Source: Nyssa sinensis
Taxonomy: Eukaryota > Streptophyta > Magnoliopsida > Cornales > Nyssaceae
Direction: 5' to 3'
Assembly: GCA_008638375.1 (NCBI GenBank)
Contig: CM018036.1
Location: 14,122,328-14,186,327 of the forward strand
Length of the DNA stretch: 64,000 nucleotides
The position numbers and the translations under genes are program-made. This document shows, in pieces, positions 36,720 through 49,000 of this stretch (position 1 is the stretch's first letter; each line of letters starts with the position of its first letter). The notes under the pieces are model-generated. The model had not been told where the DNA came from. It was given only the letters and a program-made list of their open reading frames with translations, and searched no databases.

Positions 36720-37080
36720 AACTATGATACCAATGAAAGAAATAAGCAATGAATTTAGAATCTAAAGTTATCCAAAGCCTCAGAAGCGCAAGATCCAAAA
36801 ATTTGTATTACGAGTTGTGCTAAACAATCATAACATAATAGAATCTTCCTAGTTAATAGAGTGGTTATCATAATTTTTTATATGTGCTCCGCAATTTAAA
36901 TCCAAAGGTTTTTGATAACTATCCAAAAAAGAGAACTAAAGGAGGGAGAGAGAGAGAGAGAGAAAGAGAGTTTTGTATTGTGTAAATTGTACATAACAAC
37001 TCGCGTAATATATTTTATGATATTTGTTAGAGTAGTCTTCCAGCATTAAGTTGGAATAGAACTCCTATAAAATCCAACAT
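36720..37080 (-). mobile_element. possible copia LTR remnant with primer site
   Basis: The plus strand has CTATGATACCA at about 36722-36732, which in the reverse sense reads TGGTATCATAG, matching the first eight bases of the Met-tRNA primer site. A TG follows at 36734, and the next ~350 bp ends near CCAACA (37080), with a (GA)n tract at 36945-36968. This fits a minus-oriented LTR whose internal region is lost. No partner LTR was found. Confidence 0.3.
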
Positions 37081-37586
37081 CATCTTTAACTAGATAGAAT
37101 AAGATCATATCTTATATTATTACTCTACTTAAATTTATGTGGATGCATAAAAGGTTATGAATTTAGGATAAACACAACCTAAACTTTAAAAGTTGTAATT
37201 GAAGCACTAAGCAAATAAAGTTAGCAATAGATATTATATAAAGTAACCGAAGTAGCCTCATTTTTGTTTGAAGGTGACAATAAATCTCAAAAGATAAATT
37301 TATGCTTTATCGATCAATGATACTTTACTTCCGTGTCAAAAACTTAATGGAAATAATTTATTTATAATTATAAGAGACTTAAGTGTTACATTTGAATTAT
37401 AGGAGTCAAGTGCCCTAAATTATTATTGATAGAATTGTAAATTACAAGTAAGAGTCACAAAAATTATTAAATTAAAAAATCAGTTATTACAGTAGTATCT
37501 AAACATGAGAAATTCTTACATGAATCTAATTTTTTGAATTGGTTTCATAAATCCTACTAATTATATTTTGACATATAAGCTGGGTG

Positions 37587-39265
37587 TGTCACACCCCATG
37601 CCCCAAGACCTGTGAGTGACTCTGTGAATCAAGGTTAAATTAAGTAAATAATTCATGTATATCTCAACCTACCCTGTGATTAGCATATTTTCACTTGAGT
37701 TTTTGTAACACAAATATTCATTCACAGTCGATACATATAAGTCAATAACGTTTCCATACATAAATTTCAAAAGTGTACTCATCCTGTGATGACTATTTAT
37801 AAATCAAAAGAATACTAGTCTTGTTGAGGCTTTCGAGCCTTTACATTAACGTATATAGACCAAAAGGCCTTTTACATTCTCAAAATAACAAAAGATCAAA
37901 ATAGAAATTATGAATTTAATTACATCCCAAAAATAAGCATAAGAGATCCAAAAGAGATGTGTCCTCCTAGTCCATGCTATCAAGGCGTCAACTCCTTGTC
38001 GTTACCTGCATCTGGTAGGGGTTAAAATAACAACCTCAATAGAGATTCTAAAATAGGAAAAATTAAGGCGGTGCAAAGTGTAGGCATGTGAGATGTGAAG
38101 TGTCAATACAAGTGTTCAACCAATCATGCATACATATCAATAAGTGATTCATCATACCTCTAACAATGCAAGTCAACCCAACTACAAGAAAATATAACAA
38201 TAGGTAAATGGGAGAATCATCACATTACAATTAATTGCGTACAAAATAAATTACCATTCAAATCTCACATTAATCCTCTCATTTAAATAAAATCACCTCG
38301 ACAAGTCACCTAATGGCCCCCGAAAAAGCCTAGTACTTTACGAGCTATTAACCCGTTGGCTATGTACTACCACCCAGGCATGGTTACAGTTTGCAATCGA
38401 AGGAAGACACAATCTCTATCACAAAATATTCCCGGTCTCTAATACGGCCTTAGAATGTGCCACTTTTCCTTGTCGCTCAACTTGTTTTAGGAATTAATTA
38501 TCCACATTCACATTCTCCATTTTCATTTTCGTATTTTATCATTCATCAATATTTTTCACTCTATTCATGAACATACTCAAGATTCATATCACTTCATTAA
38601 TTATCACAAGAACACAATAATGACCATACAACCTATAACCATCAACAGTCCCATTATTAACCAGTATGTGACAAGATTAGTATAAGTAAATGACATTCAA
38701 CATTTTCTCCCAATCATCAACATGTACATGTCAAGATCATTTCAATAAATGACATTTCATTCTCCTATCATTTCCCAAAGCATAACACATATGTACATGA
38801 ATAATGACATTCATAATGCAAGATATAGAATTAAATAAAATGCTCAATGTATCCATGTAAATACCTAACCCTCAACCTAGGTTAGAATCCCTAGTTTGAG
38901 GTCTTAAGAAAGTGAATTGCTTAAGTGTAGAGTGATATTTCAAGATCTTGGCTTCAATCTTGACCCAAAAGAACCAAAGAAAGATTTTACACCGTTTAAT
39001 TTACTTAATAAAGCTACATCTACAAGAAAATACAAGAAATTTGAAAGAGGAAAGAAAACCCTAAAACTTATACATTGTTCTTGAAGAAATCCTTGAAATT
39101 CCTAAATTTTTTTTTCATTTATCATTCATGTATTATCACTTTATATTACGTTGTTTAAATTCTTTCCACTTCATTATTATGTTCGTGAGGTTTATTATCA
39201 TGCAAAAGTAATAGTATTCATTATTTATTTATTTTACATATTTTCAAATTTTACGAAACGTTACA
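37587..39265. mobile_element. solo LTR (1,679 bp) with exact 5-bp target duplication
   Basis: It starts TGTCACACCCC and ends ACGTTACA, flanked on both sides by GGGTG (37582-37586 and 39266-39270). It has no open reading frame of note. This is the expected product of LTR-LTR recombination of a gypsy-type element. Confidence 0.78.
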
Positions 39266-39270
39266 GGGTG

Positions 39271-40058
39271 TTATTTTTGTATCTTCTAAAAGCTAAAAAA
39301 AATGTTCAAACGACACGATATTATAGGCGGAGTTCATGAACCCAGCATATGCAAGAACTTCTCAACCAAATACTAAAGAATTACTATGTTATTAAACTTT
39401 TTTTTTCTCATGACAGAGAAAGAGAATTAAACTCAAGCCAATTGATGAAAAAAGCAGATACCTGGATTACTTGGATAGACATTAGTCCTGGTGTAAGTGT
39501 ATTTTTTAACCCATTTTTTATTTTTATAATGGGAGTTAATAAGACCGTAAAATTAATCAAGTTATTCGAGTTTAGCTCGTATTTCACTCGCGAAATAAGT
39601 AAGTAAATCTTGAACATATTTTAAAATTCGTTAATTTATTGAGTTCGATTCGAATTCGGTCAGATAAACTAATAAATTATCTAATATTATATAAAAAATA
39701 AGTTACATAATTTAATTTATGATGGACTTGATTAAAAATTTATTCAACATTAATTTAAAAAATAACAAATCAAACTTAAGGAAAATTTTAAACTTAATTA
39801 TTCTAACAAATTAAATTTAAACAAATTAATGTTATGCTCGACTTAACTCGTTCTATTCATTTAAAATCTAGGGATAAGTTGGCAATGTCCATCACTTGTC
39901 ACTATTCCACGTGGTTGCACCACAAACACGCTTCCAGCTTCCAAAAACGTAGATCTCACTCACCGTCTTCGTCATCATTCGAACTCCCCAAAATCGAGCC
40001 TAGAACCAACATCAGAAAAACCGAATCATTTCATTTCATTCAATTTCACTGAGCCAGC
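39271..40058. other. 5' flank of the BSD-domain gene
   Basis: It is AT-rich up to about 39890, then of balanced composition with CT-rich patches (39955-39985), probably promoter and 5' UTR. A G-box-like palindrome is present at 39907-39914. No clear TATA box. Confidence 0.5.
39907..39914. promoter_or_regulatory. G-box-like palindrome CCACGTGG
   Basis: A perfect 8-bp palindrome containing CACGTG, about 145 bp upstream of the BSD gene ATG. It is a known core for plant bZIP and bHLH factors; function here is inferred from position only. Confidence 0.5.
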
Positions 40059-43000
40059 ATGGATTTCTGGCAGAAAGCTCGAACATTCGCCGAAGATGCA
40101 GCAAAGCGATCGCAAGAACTCACCAAAGAAGCCGCGAAGCGGTCGCAAGAGCTCACGATCGGGTCGTCGAAGCTCTCCGACATCGTTTCCGAGGCGTCCA
40201 AGCGGTCGAAGGAGATCGCGGCCGAGGCGTCCAAGCGAGCCGACCAGATCAAGGTTGAGGCTCTCAAGCGAGCTGACCAGATCAAGTCTCAGATTCCCGC
40301 CTCTGCGCTATCGTCTCTCGTCGATTCGTCCTCGACGCCGGCCACAGCGGAGCAAACGGCGGATCTCGAGAAGTTTGGGGTAACGGATGAGTTGAGAGAA
40401 TTCGTGAATGGGATTATGACGAGTACGTTTGAGGATTTTCCCTTGCAAGGTACTTGATCTTTTTCATTCCTTATATTTCTTTAATTTCTTTGGTTGCTTA
40501 GAGAATGTAGGAAGAGAAAAGTGATTATCTTTTTGAATATTAATTGAATATGAATTATAGCTTCCGTTTGCCTTTGTCGAGGTGAGAGTTCGAAGCAGTA
40601 GAAAATGTTCCCAGGTTCATTTTTTTGATAAGTAAAAAAATGCTCTTAGGTTTATAATGTGTAGGTTTTCTACTGGCATTCGTTTTTTATTGATTTAAAT
40701 GTCCTGTTTGGTTGCTGAGAAAATGTGGAACTACTAAAGAAATTATGGTTTTAATTTTTAAGACGTAATTGTTTTGGGCCTTAAAAATCAATAGCCTTCG
40801 CTGAAATTTAAATTGTACAATTACTGTATTTGTGTAGCTGTGGTTAAATTAATATGTATTTTATATTATCTGAAAACACCATAACAGGTCCATTGGCTCA
40901 GGTTTCTCAGCTGTCAAACAGAGCCTATTGTTTTTAAATGGGTTCATGTTCTTAAGGGCTCCTGACAAAATGTAGGGAAAGAAAAGGAATCGGAATTTTG
41001 AATCTTAAATCCTTTATGCATTGGGAAACACAAAACTTTATGCAATTGAGATTTGAGCCTGGTACTATTTGGCTTAAATGAATGGAGCTGTTGTTCTCTA
41101 CTCAAGACTAAGTCCTGAATTCGTTTTGACCTTTTTTTTTTCTTCCTTCTCTTCAACAGGGCTCCGTTTGGTTGCTAAACAAATAGAAAAATAAATAAAT
41201 GGTTGTTTTGCCTTAAGAAGGTTCGTTATTTGGAACATGAAACAACATGAGCCTCCACTTAACTATGCAAATGTGTATATTGGTTCATTAGGTTGTCTTA
41301 ATCATTTTTCTACTTCTTTTGGATTTCTAATGAATTTATGTCATGAATTGCATTTGTTCTTCTTTCAATTGTTTCTGCTGATATATATATATATATATAT
41401 ATATTTGATAAGTAATTGTTCCTGTTGATACTTATAAAAAATAAATAAATAAATAAAATACATGTGTCTGTTGATAATTTGTGAGTGCACTATTTATGTT
41501 TTCCATACCTTTTGTTCTTGAGGATAAGGGGTTTTTTGGGTAACCTGGATAAGATCCAGAAGCAACTAGTAAGTAATTAGAAATATAACTAAATTTGTTA
41601 TAGTTAAGAGTTTTTGAAAACCATGAATGTAAGATATGAATTATGGACTATGTTCTAGCATTTGATTGATGTTTTGAATAAAAAAAAATGTTTAATTTGG
41701 TACCTCTTTTGCCCCCCCCCGCCCCCCGCGCAAGTAGAAGGTTCAAACTCATAAAGTTCTCATAATGAATTCTTTCAAAAAAGTTACTATCAACTAGCTA
41801 AGCTGTTACTTCTGCCCAATAATTCTAGGTCCATTTGGATGTCTCATGAAAATTGCACTTTTCCATTGCATTCTGTATATTGTTTATAGGATTGTATGAG
41901 ATGAAAGCAGTCTATTTTGGCAATCTTTTGTTAACGGTGATGATGAATTTCAATTTTTGATGTCCTATTCTTGATAATGGATTGCATGGAATTTTATGGA
42001 AACATTTAGTTCTCACGGAACATCAAACCATAGTCATTTTTATGGAACTTCTCCTTTTTGAATAAATACCATCATTTTTTTTTTTGGAACATGATATTTG
42101 CAGTTTTTTTTATTATGTAGATTTTGGTTTAGTCAGAGACTAAAACTGGCTGTCCTTCATTGGATATTATTTGGTTTTACTTTGTTTTGTTTTGTTTTTG
42201 TTTTTTTTTAAATTATTGTTGCCCCTTTTTTTATTTGTTCACTATTAACACAGATGCCATGAGCTTATTGGATTAGTGTCTTTGATGTGCAGATGATTCG
42301 GAAATGTCCGATATTCCCACAGTCTCAAATGTTCGGCAGGATCTTACAGAATGGCAAGAAAAACATGCCAAACTTGTTCTCTCAACAGTCAAGGTTCCTT
42401 TCTTAATACTAAAAACAACCCTAAGAGAAGATAGGGATTCAGATGTTTAACCTGCAGTTAGTTCTTGCATTTGTTTTAGCATCCAGTCTTGCTGAAAGTC
42501 AGAAACTTACTGGCATTGAATATTTTTTTATATTGTCCATTAAACTTGCACATATGTTATCACCTTCCAATTCACGTCATCCTTCTTGGACTTGGTGTTC
42601 CTATATGCAAAGAGAGATCTCATTGTTGTTGTTGTTGTTGTTGTTGACTTCTTGTTGTTATTTTGTTGGTAAGGGGATAACTTACATCATAACTGTTGCT
42701 GAGAATTTGGATTCTTTTCACTTTTTTTTTTTCTTTCTATTTTTGCTAATACCATATTTCCTTGTAGAAATGGGGTTTATGTCTGCATGCTATAGTACTA
42801 TTTTTCAACGTTTTCTACTTGTATTATCTTTAGCTTGTCATCCATATCATAAGATGATTAATCCTTCATTGTTTGGTTTACAAATTTCTCGTTATTTATC
42901 CCATTACCCATAAACAATCATCATCTTCCTTTAGTTTCCCTTTGTATTATCTAATATCTAATGTTTTCAGCATTGTTCCTTCATCATATGTAATTATTGT

Positions 43001-46000
43001 TTCTATCATTCTATGCGGTGTACTGGTGTTAGTTGTTTGCCTTTCTCGAGGTTCTGAGAAGAGTTTACGACAATGAACAGTACTTTTAAAAAAAAAGTTT
43101 ACGACAATGAGCAGTGAGGAGTAAAATTTGAGAAAATGAATGCCACATATTGCTTAAGGTCCCCTTCTGTGTAACTAAACTCAACAAAACATTACACAAA
43201 AAAGGCAAGCTCTGTGAATCTTGTTTCGCCATTGTGCTCTATCGAAGTCCTGGGCTTAACATGTCTCTATTCACTACTTCAACGTGCAATATTTGTGGTT
43301 GACCTCTCATCCTTGACAGTTTTGGCCCACACTATATCAATCTTCATCGATCTTCACTGCACAAGGCCAAACCATCTACATTGACTCTTAATATGAACGT
43401 GTCTCCAACAGTCCAATCTCTACCTTCCTAGAAACTACTAATGCATTGAAATCTATTGTTTTTATGACTATAAACATTGACAGTATTTTTATGTAATTAT
43501 TTATTTAAAAACATTATGTTTATAATACTCTCAATCTCCCACCCACCAACCCATGACATCAATCAGAGTTTGAGGGCTTATCCAAATGATCCCAAACAAA
43601 GAATTTTCTCTCTCTCCATAACTCCCTCCCACTGCAGTAAAATAGAAGATGATTGGTGCTTTTCTCCACCCTTTTACGCATGAAAAACAATTAGGAAGAA
43701 GCTGTCCTCTCCTCCTCAAATTCTCCAAAGTCAGAATTGCTTCTAAGACTGTAGACCAAGGGAAAAAGTTCCAAATCCTCTTCCAAGAAAACCCATTACT
43801 AGAAACACCAAAACACACTATAAAATGATTGGCTCCGAATCTCCCTTTTTTTTTTTGGAATTTATCGCAAAGCATCTTCTCTATCTCTAGGCACCAATAG
43901 AAGTGCTTTAAAGGGTTTCAAAGATAGCATCCCATCATGGAAATCTCTGAAAAAGTGAAACTTCCATACCACACTAGCCTTTGAGAACCAACCATAGTAT
44001 GCAACAAGGGCCCCTTTGTCTAAAACCTATTTTGAAAAAAATCTGGAGCCTCTTGTTCAAGGAATATTCTAACACCAAATATCATGCCAAAAGCTATTGA
44101 TTCTATAAGAGCCGGAAACTTCCAAAGCCTAATCCTATAAGGGCTGGGAACTTGCATAGTGGTCTATGTTGTTCTTGAATTTACCCTCCACCACCTTCCT
44201 CCATAAGCCGTTGATTCTATAGCACATCTCTGAAGCCATTTGTCTGGGAGAGTCTAGTTGAACTATTGAGATTGCCTCATTCCCAGCACTTCAACATTTA
44301 AGGGGGTTGCATACATTTTCCAAGCTACAATATGGGGTTTGAATTCCTCTCTGGTATTGAACCCTAAAAGACAATGGACATATAGTACACAGGGACACTC
44401 AATAGAATACTCTTAAGATTTACGTTTCCACCCTTAATTAATATTGTCTATTTTTACCTGCCAGTATTATTTCAAACCTTTCCACCATGGAGTCCAAGTT
44501 GAATCCCTTTAGACAACACAATAAGTTGCATGGTTCTTGGTGCTCATAAAAACAAATTCTTTATAAACAATATGGAAATGATACTGCATTGGTTTTATGG
44601 TCAAAGTTGTGTGCATAACTTGTACTCTAGAGCAATACTGTTCACTTTTCACTGTTGTAGCTAGACTTTGCACAATATTCAATTCTTTTTTGTTTATTTT
44701 ATTTATTTTACAATTCCGTTGTTGTCAGATTTAGTTTAGTGCTAAGATTGATTGGCTTTCTTTCTTCTTCTTTTTTTGTTGATAAGTAAAAGGTATATTG
44801 TAGAAGGTGCCCAAGGGGGGCAAACGCTTAAAAAGCAACCTACTCTAGCTTTACAAAGGTCTTAATGACCCAAAAAAATCAACTACGGAAATAGCATTTA
44901 CAGGAAAGACCTCATTAACCCAAAAAAAAAAAGAAGCTGCAAAAAATGATCTTTAAAAGAAGTGTTGGACAACTCTAAATCTTCAAAAACCCGCCTATTT
45001 CTTTCTTTCCATATGCTCCACATAAGACAAATTGGAGCCATTCTCCAAGTTTTTTAGCCTCTGTCCCTATCTTGCACCATGACCAAATCAGTAGAAGACT
45101 CCCTAGTGGTCTGTGGCATGACCCAAGATAAACCAAAAATAGCAATAGTCATATCCCAGCAGCCCACACCACTGGACAATGAATAAGCACATGATCAACC
45201 GTCTCTTCCTCTCTCTTACATAAGCAAAATCTACTCGCCATTTGATTCTCTCTTCTTCATATTCTCCATTATAGCTTTCCAAGAGGCCTCCTAAGCAAAA
45301 AAAAACAACTCTAAGAGGCACCTTCGAATACCAAATGATGTTCCGGGAAAAAACCCAGTCTTCAAAACCTATCATGCTTCTATAGAATGACTTCACTGAA
45401 AAAGACTTCTTGTGCTACTTCCACATCATCTTGTCCTTCCTTTTAGCTGAAACTTGAAAGTTTTGAATATGCAAGAGAAAAATGTCTACCTCCTCCAATT
45501 TCCAATCAAAGAATTCTCTGCCTAAATCTATGATCCCCACTCGCTCACCCCAAACTCTCTTATTACAAGCCATTCCATATAAAGAAGGAAACCTCTCCTT
45601 TAAGGACATCTCTCCACACCAAAAATCTTTCCAAAACTTCACTCTAGAGTCTAGACCCTTCTCCCACATCAAACCCAACCCTCTCCCAACACTCCCTCTG
45701 CTCTCCCCTAATAGCACCCCACAAGCCCCCCCTCCACGACCCCTCCACACTACCAGAACACCAACCCCCTCCTCACACCCATACTTGGCAACAATTACCT
45801 CATTCCACAACTCCCTCTCATCCTCCCCAAATTTTCACAACCATTTACTCAAAAGAGCTTTGTTGAACAATTTCAAATCCCCCCCCACCCCTCAAAAAAA
45901 AAAAAAAGACACTAGCCTCTTCACCCTATTCCAATTCACCAAATGAGTTTTCCTAACATCTCCCTCGTGACCTCATAGAAATTCTCTTTGAATTTTTTCC

Positions 46001-49000
46001 AAGTTCTTACTCACCGAAATAGGGATGGAAAATAAATACATGACATACGTGGGGAGGTTTCTCAAAGTACTCTTCACAAGAGTAAGGTTATGTTTGGATA
46101 GTTTTTGAGAGTTAGAGTTTTAAGAAAAATTTTTGAGCAGTGTTTTTAAGTAATTTCTTGGAATTTGAACCATTGTTTGGATAAGTTTTTGAGAGTTAGA
46201 GTTTTAAGAAATATTTTGAGAAGCTGTTTTTAAGTAATTTCTTGGAATTTGAACCATTGTTTGGATTGATTAATTTGAAAAAAGATAAAAAAAAAGGTAT
46301 AATTTTTAATTTGGTTATGTTTTTAAAATAAGATTTTTAATTTCAAATTACAAGATATGTGTTTGAAATTATTTTTTTTTTAAAAAAAAAATTTAGATTA
46401 TCATATCGAAATACATTTTTATAATTTTTAAAAAATTAATTACAACATTTTTAAAAATATTTTTCAAAAAAATTTATCTAAATTACTATCAGGTAAACAT
46501 CCAACATTGATCCATTGACAAGCCATTCAAATTCTTTTTTTTTTCAAAATTATTATTATATACTGGTAAGCCTTGATTATTATTATTTTTTTATAGGAAA
46601 CAGGTCATCCAATAAAAGGCATGGCTTACATGATCTTTATTTAGGAAGATCAACTGTTTTCCCAACGAATAAAACCGTTGACGGATTTAAGATCAATGTC
46701 CTATTCGCTTGAAGTGAGTATTTATTTTTTAAATATATGAAATTTATATTTTTTATTATTTTATTATAATATTTTTTAAAAATAAAAACTGCCCTCCTTT
46801 ATTTGTTTAGATTTTAAAAAATAAATTTTTAATTTTAAAACGTGGGATACGTTATTGACAAACTATTAATCTTAAATTTTTTTACTATTTTATAATTTAG
46901 ATTATCATATCCAAATACATTTTCACCATTCTTAAAAAATCAATATTTTAAAACAAATTATATCTGAATTATATTTTCACAATTTTTAATATTCTTAAAA
47001 AATGTGATCGGAATTTAATACATTTAATTAAATATGATATAAAAAATTTAATTTTATTCAAATTTAATAAAAATAACAACATTTAACAAATTCGATTAAT
47101 TAATATAACATATATTAATTATTAAATTATATAATATTTTTTAAAATTAAAGTTATATATCATAAGTTTGGCAAATTATAAAATAATATTTTATATGTAT
47201 AATATAAATTATAATATAATATTTTATAAATATAGTATATATTAATATCATTGTCAAATCAAATAAAATTTAATTTGATAATTAATTTCTTGGAATTTGA
47301 ACCATTGTTTGGATTTAATTTCTTGGAATTTGAATCATTGTTTGAATTTAAGATTAAGTTTTGAATTTTGTTTTTTGTTGAGTAAACAAACAAGTTTTTG
47401 AGAAGAGAGTTCAAAAAATTTGTTTTTGAATAAGTAACCAAACATAGCCTAATTCAACCCCCCTTCGAAAGGAACTGCCCCTTCCTTCTTGCCGGTCTTC
47501 GTTGAAACTTTTCCACCACAGGATCCCACACCCCACAGGATCTCACTGAAGCACTGGAAGTCCTTAATATGTGAAGGGGAAAGGCACTACTCTACAACCC
47601 GAAGTGCTGGCTAAAACCTCCAAATCCTCCACTTCCCCAACTAGAGTAATAGTGCTCTTGGCCAAATTAATTCGTAAACCCAACACAACTTCAAAACATA
47701 CCAAATTACACCTAAAGAAGTGAAGCTGCCTGACTAAAGGTTCACAGAAAATGATAGTATCGTCAGCAAACAACAAATGAGAAATGTCAATCTCGCAGCC
47801 CCCTTCTGTCCTTTATAGAAAAACCTTTTAGCAAACCCACCTCCTCCGCTCTACTCAAAAAGCGATTGAAAGCCCCCATAACAATGACAAACAAAAGAGG
47901 GGATAACAGGATCCCCTTGCCTTAAACCCCTTGAGGACTAGAAAAACCAGCTGGAGACCTGTTAATCGGAACTGAAAAGGAAACTCTGGAAATACACGAT
48001 TCCATCCACTTTTGCCACTTCTGCATCTTGACCAACATACTTAGCAAAAACTTCCAATTCATATGGTCGTAAGCCTTTTCAATATCCAATTTACACACAA
48101 TCCCCTTTTTCTTTTGCTTCCTTCTTATTGCAACACATTCGTTCGCAATAAGAGTCGCATCCAGAATTTGCCTTCCCTCCACAAAAGCACTCTGAATTTG
48201 ACCTCAAGCTTATATTTCCTTTTGCCAGCCTTTTGGGTTTTCATGGATGAGCAAACTTCAATAGTTTCCCTTCAATTTTCTTTTTCTTTTTTTTCCTTGG
48301 GAAAACTTGTACTTCACCAGAGATTGAGGTTTATGCTGCCATCTCACATGTCCCATATGTCCAGTTTTTGGATATTAAATAGATTGGTTTGCATCACAAG
48401 ATCCTTTTGATTGGTGAAAATTTGAACTTTTAATAAATTTCTTGGTTCTTGGGGCTCATAAAAACAAGTTCTCCATGAATAATATCAAAATGATGGGAAC
48501 TCTGTTCGTTTCACGGTCATAGTCATATGGATAATCTTGTACTCAAGTATTGTGATGTTCTCCTTGTGTCCAAATTTCAAAATTGAAAACTGTTGAGTAT
48601 ACTAATCAAGTTATGGTAGTCAATTAATTTTTTCCCTTTAATTTCATAAAACTCCAGAATGTAATCATGCTTAGGTTGATACATCATGCCTTTTTTTAGG
48701 GTGTGATGTATTATGCATAATTGTTGATGCACTATCAAATGGGCATATATTCGTATCAAGCTTGTAGTTGCATGGTTTAATGCTTTAATTCATGATCCAA
48801 AATTATTGCACTTTAACCATATATTACTATTGTGTTGCAGGAAATCTCAAAGTTAAGGTACCAGTTATGCCCGCGCGTAATGAAAGAAAGGAAGTTCTGG
48901 AGGATATATTTTATTCTAGTCAACAGTCATGTGGCTCCGTGAGTAGCTTGTCCTTTGAGGGGAAAGCTTTTTTTTTTTGTTACTGAATGAGCTGTCACCA

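Noticed and set aside
40096..40383. Arg/Ser-rich open frame (and minus-strand frame 40046-40285) over BSD exon 1
   Set aside because: Out-of-frame shadows of the KR/AS-repeat coding sequence of the BSD gene.
45482..45946. 154-residue Pro/Ser-rich open frame on the plus strand
   Set aside because: It is the opposite strand of the LINE region encoding the [17 protein letters not shown] stretch; no independent evidence.
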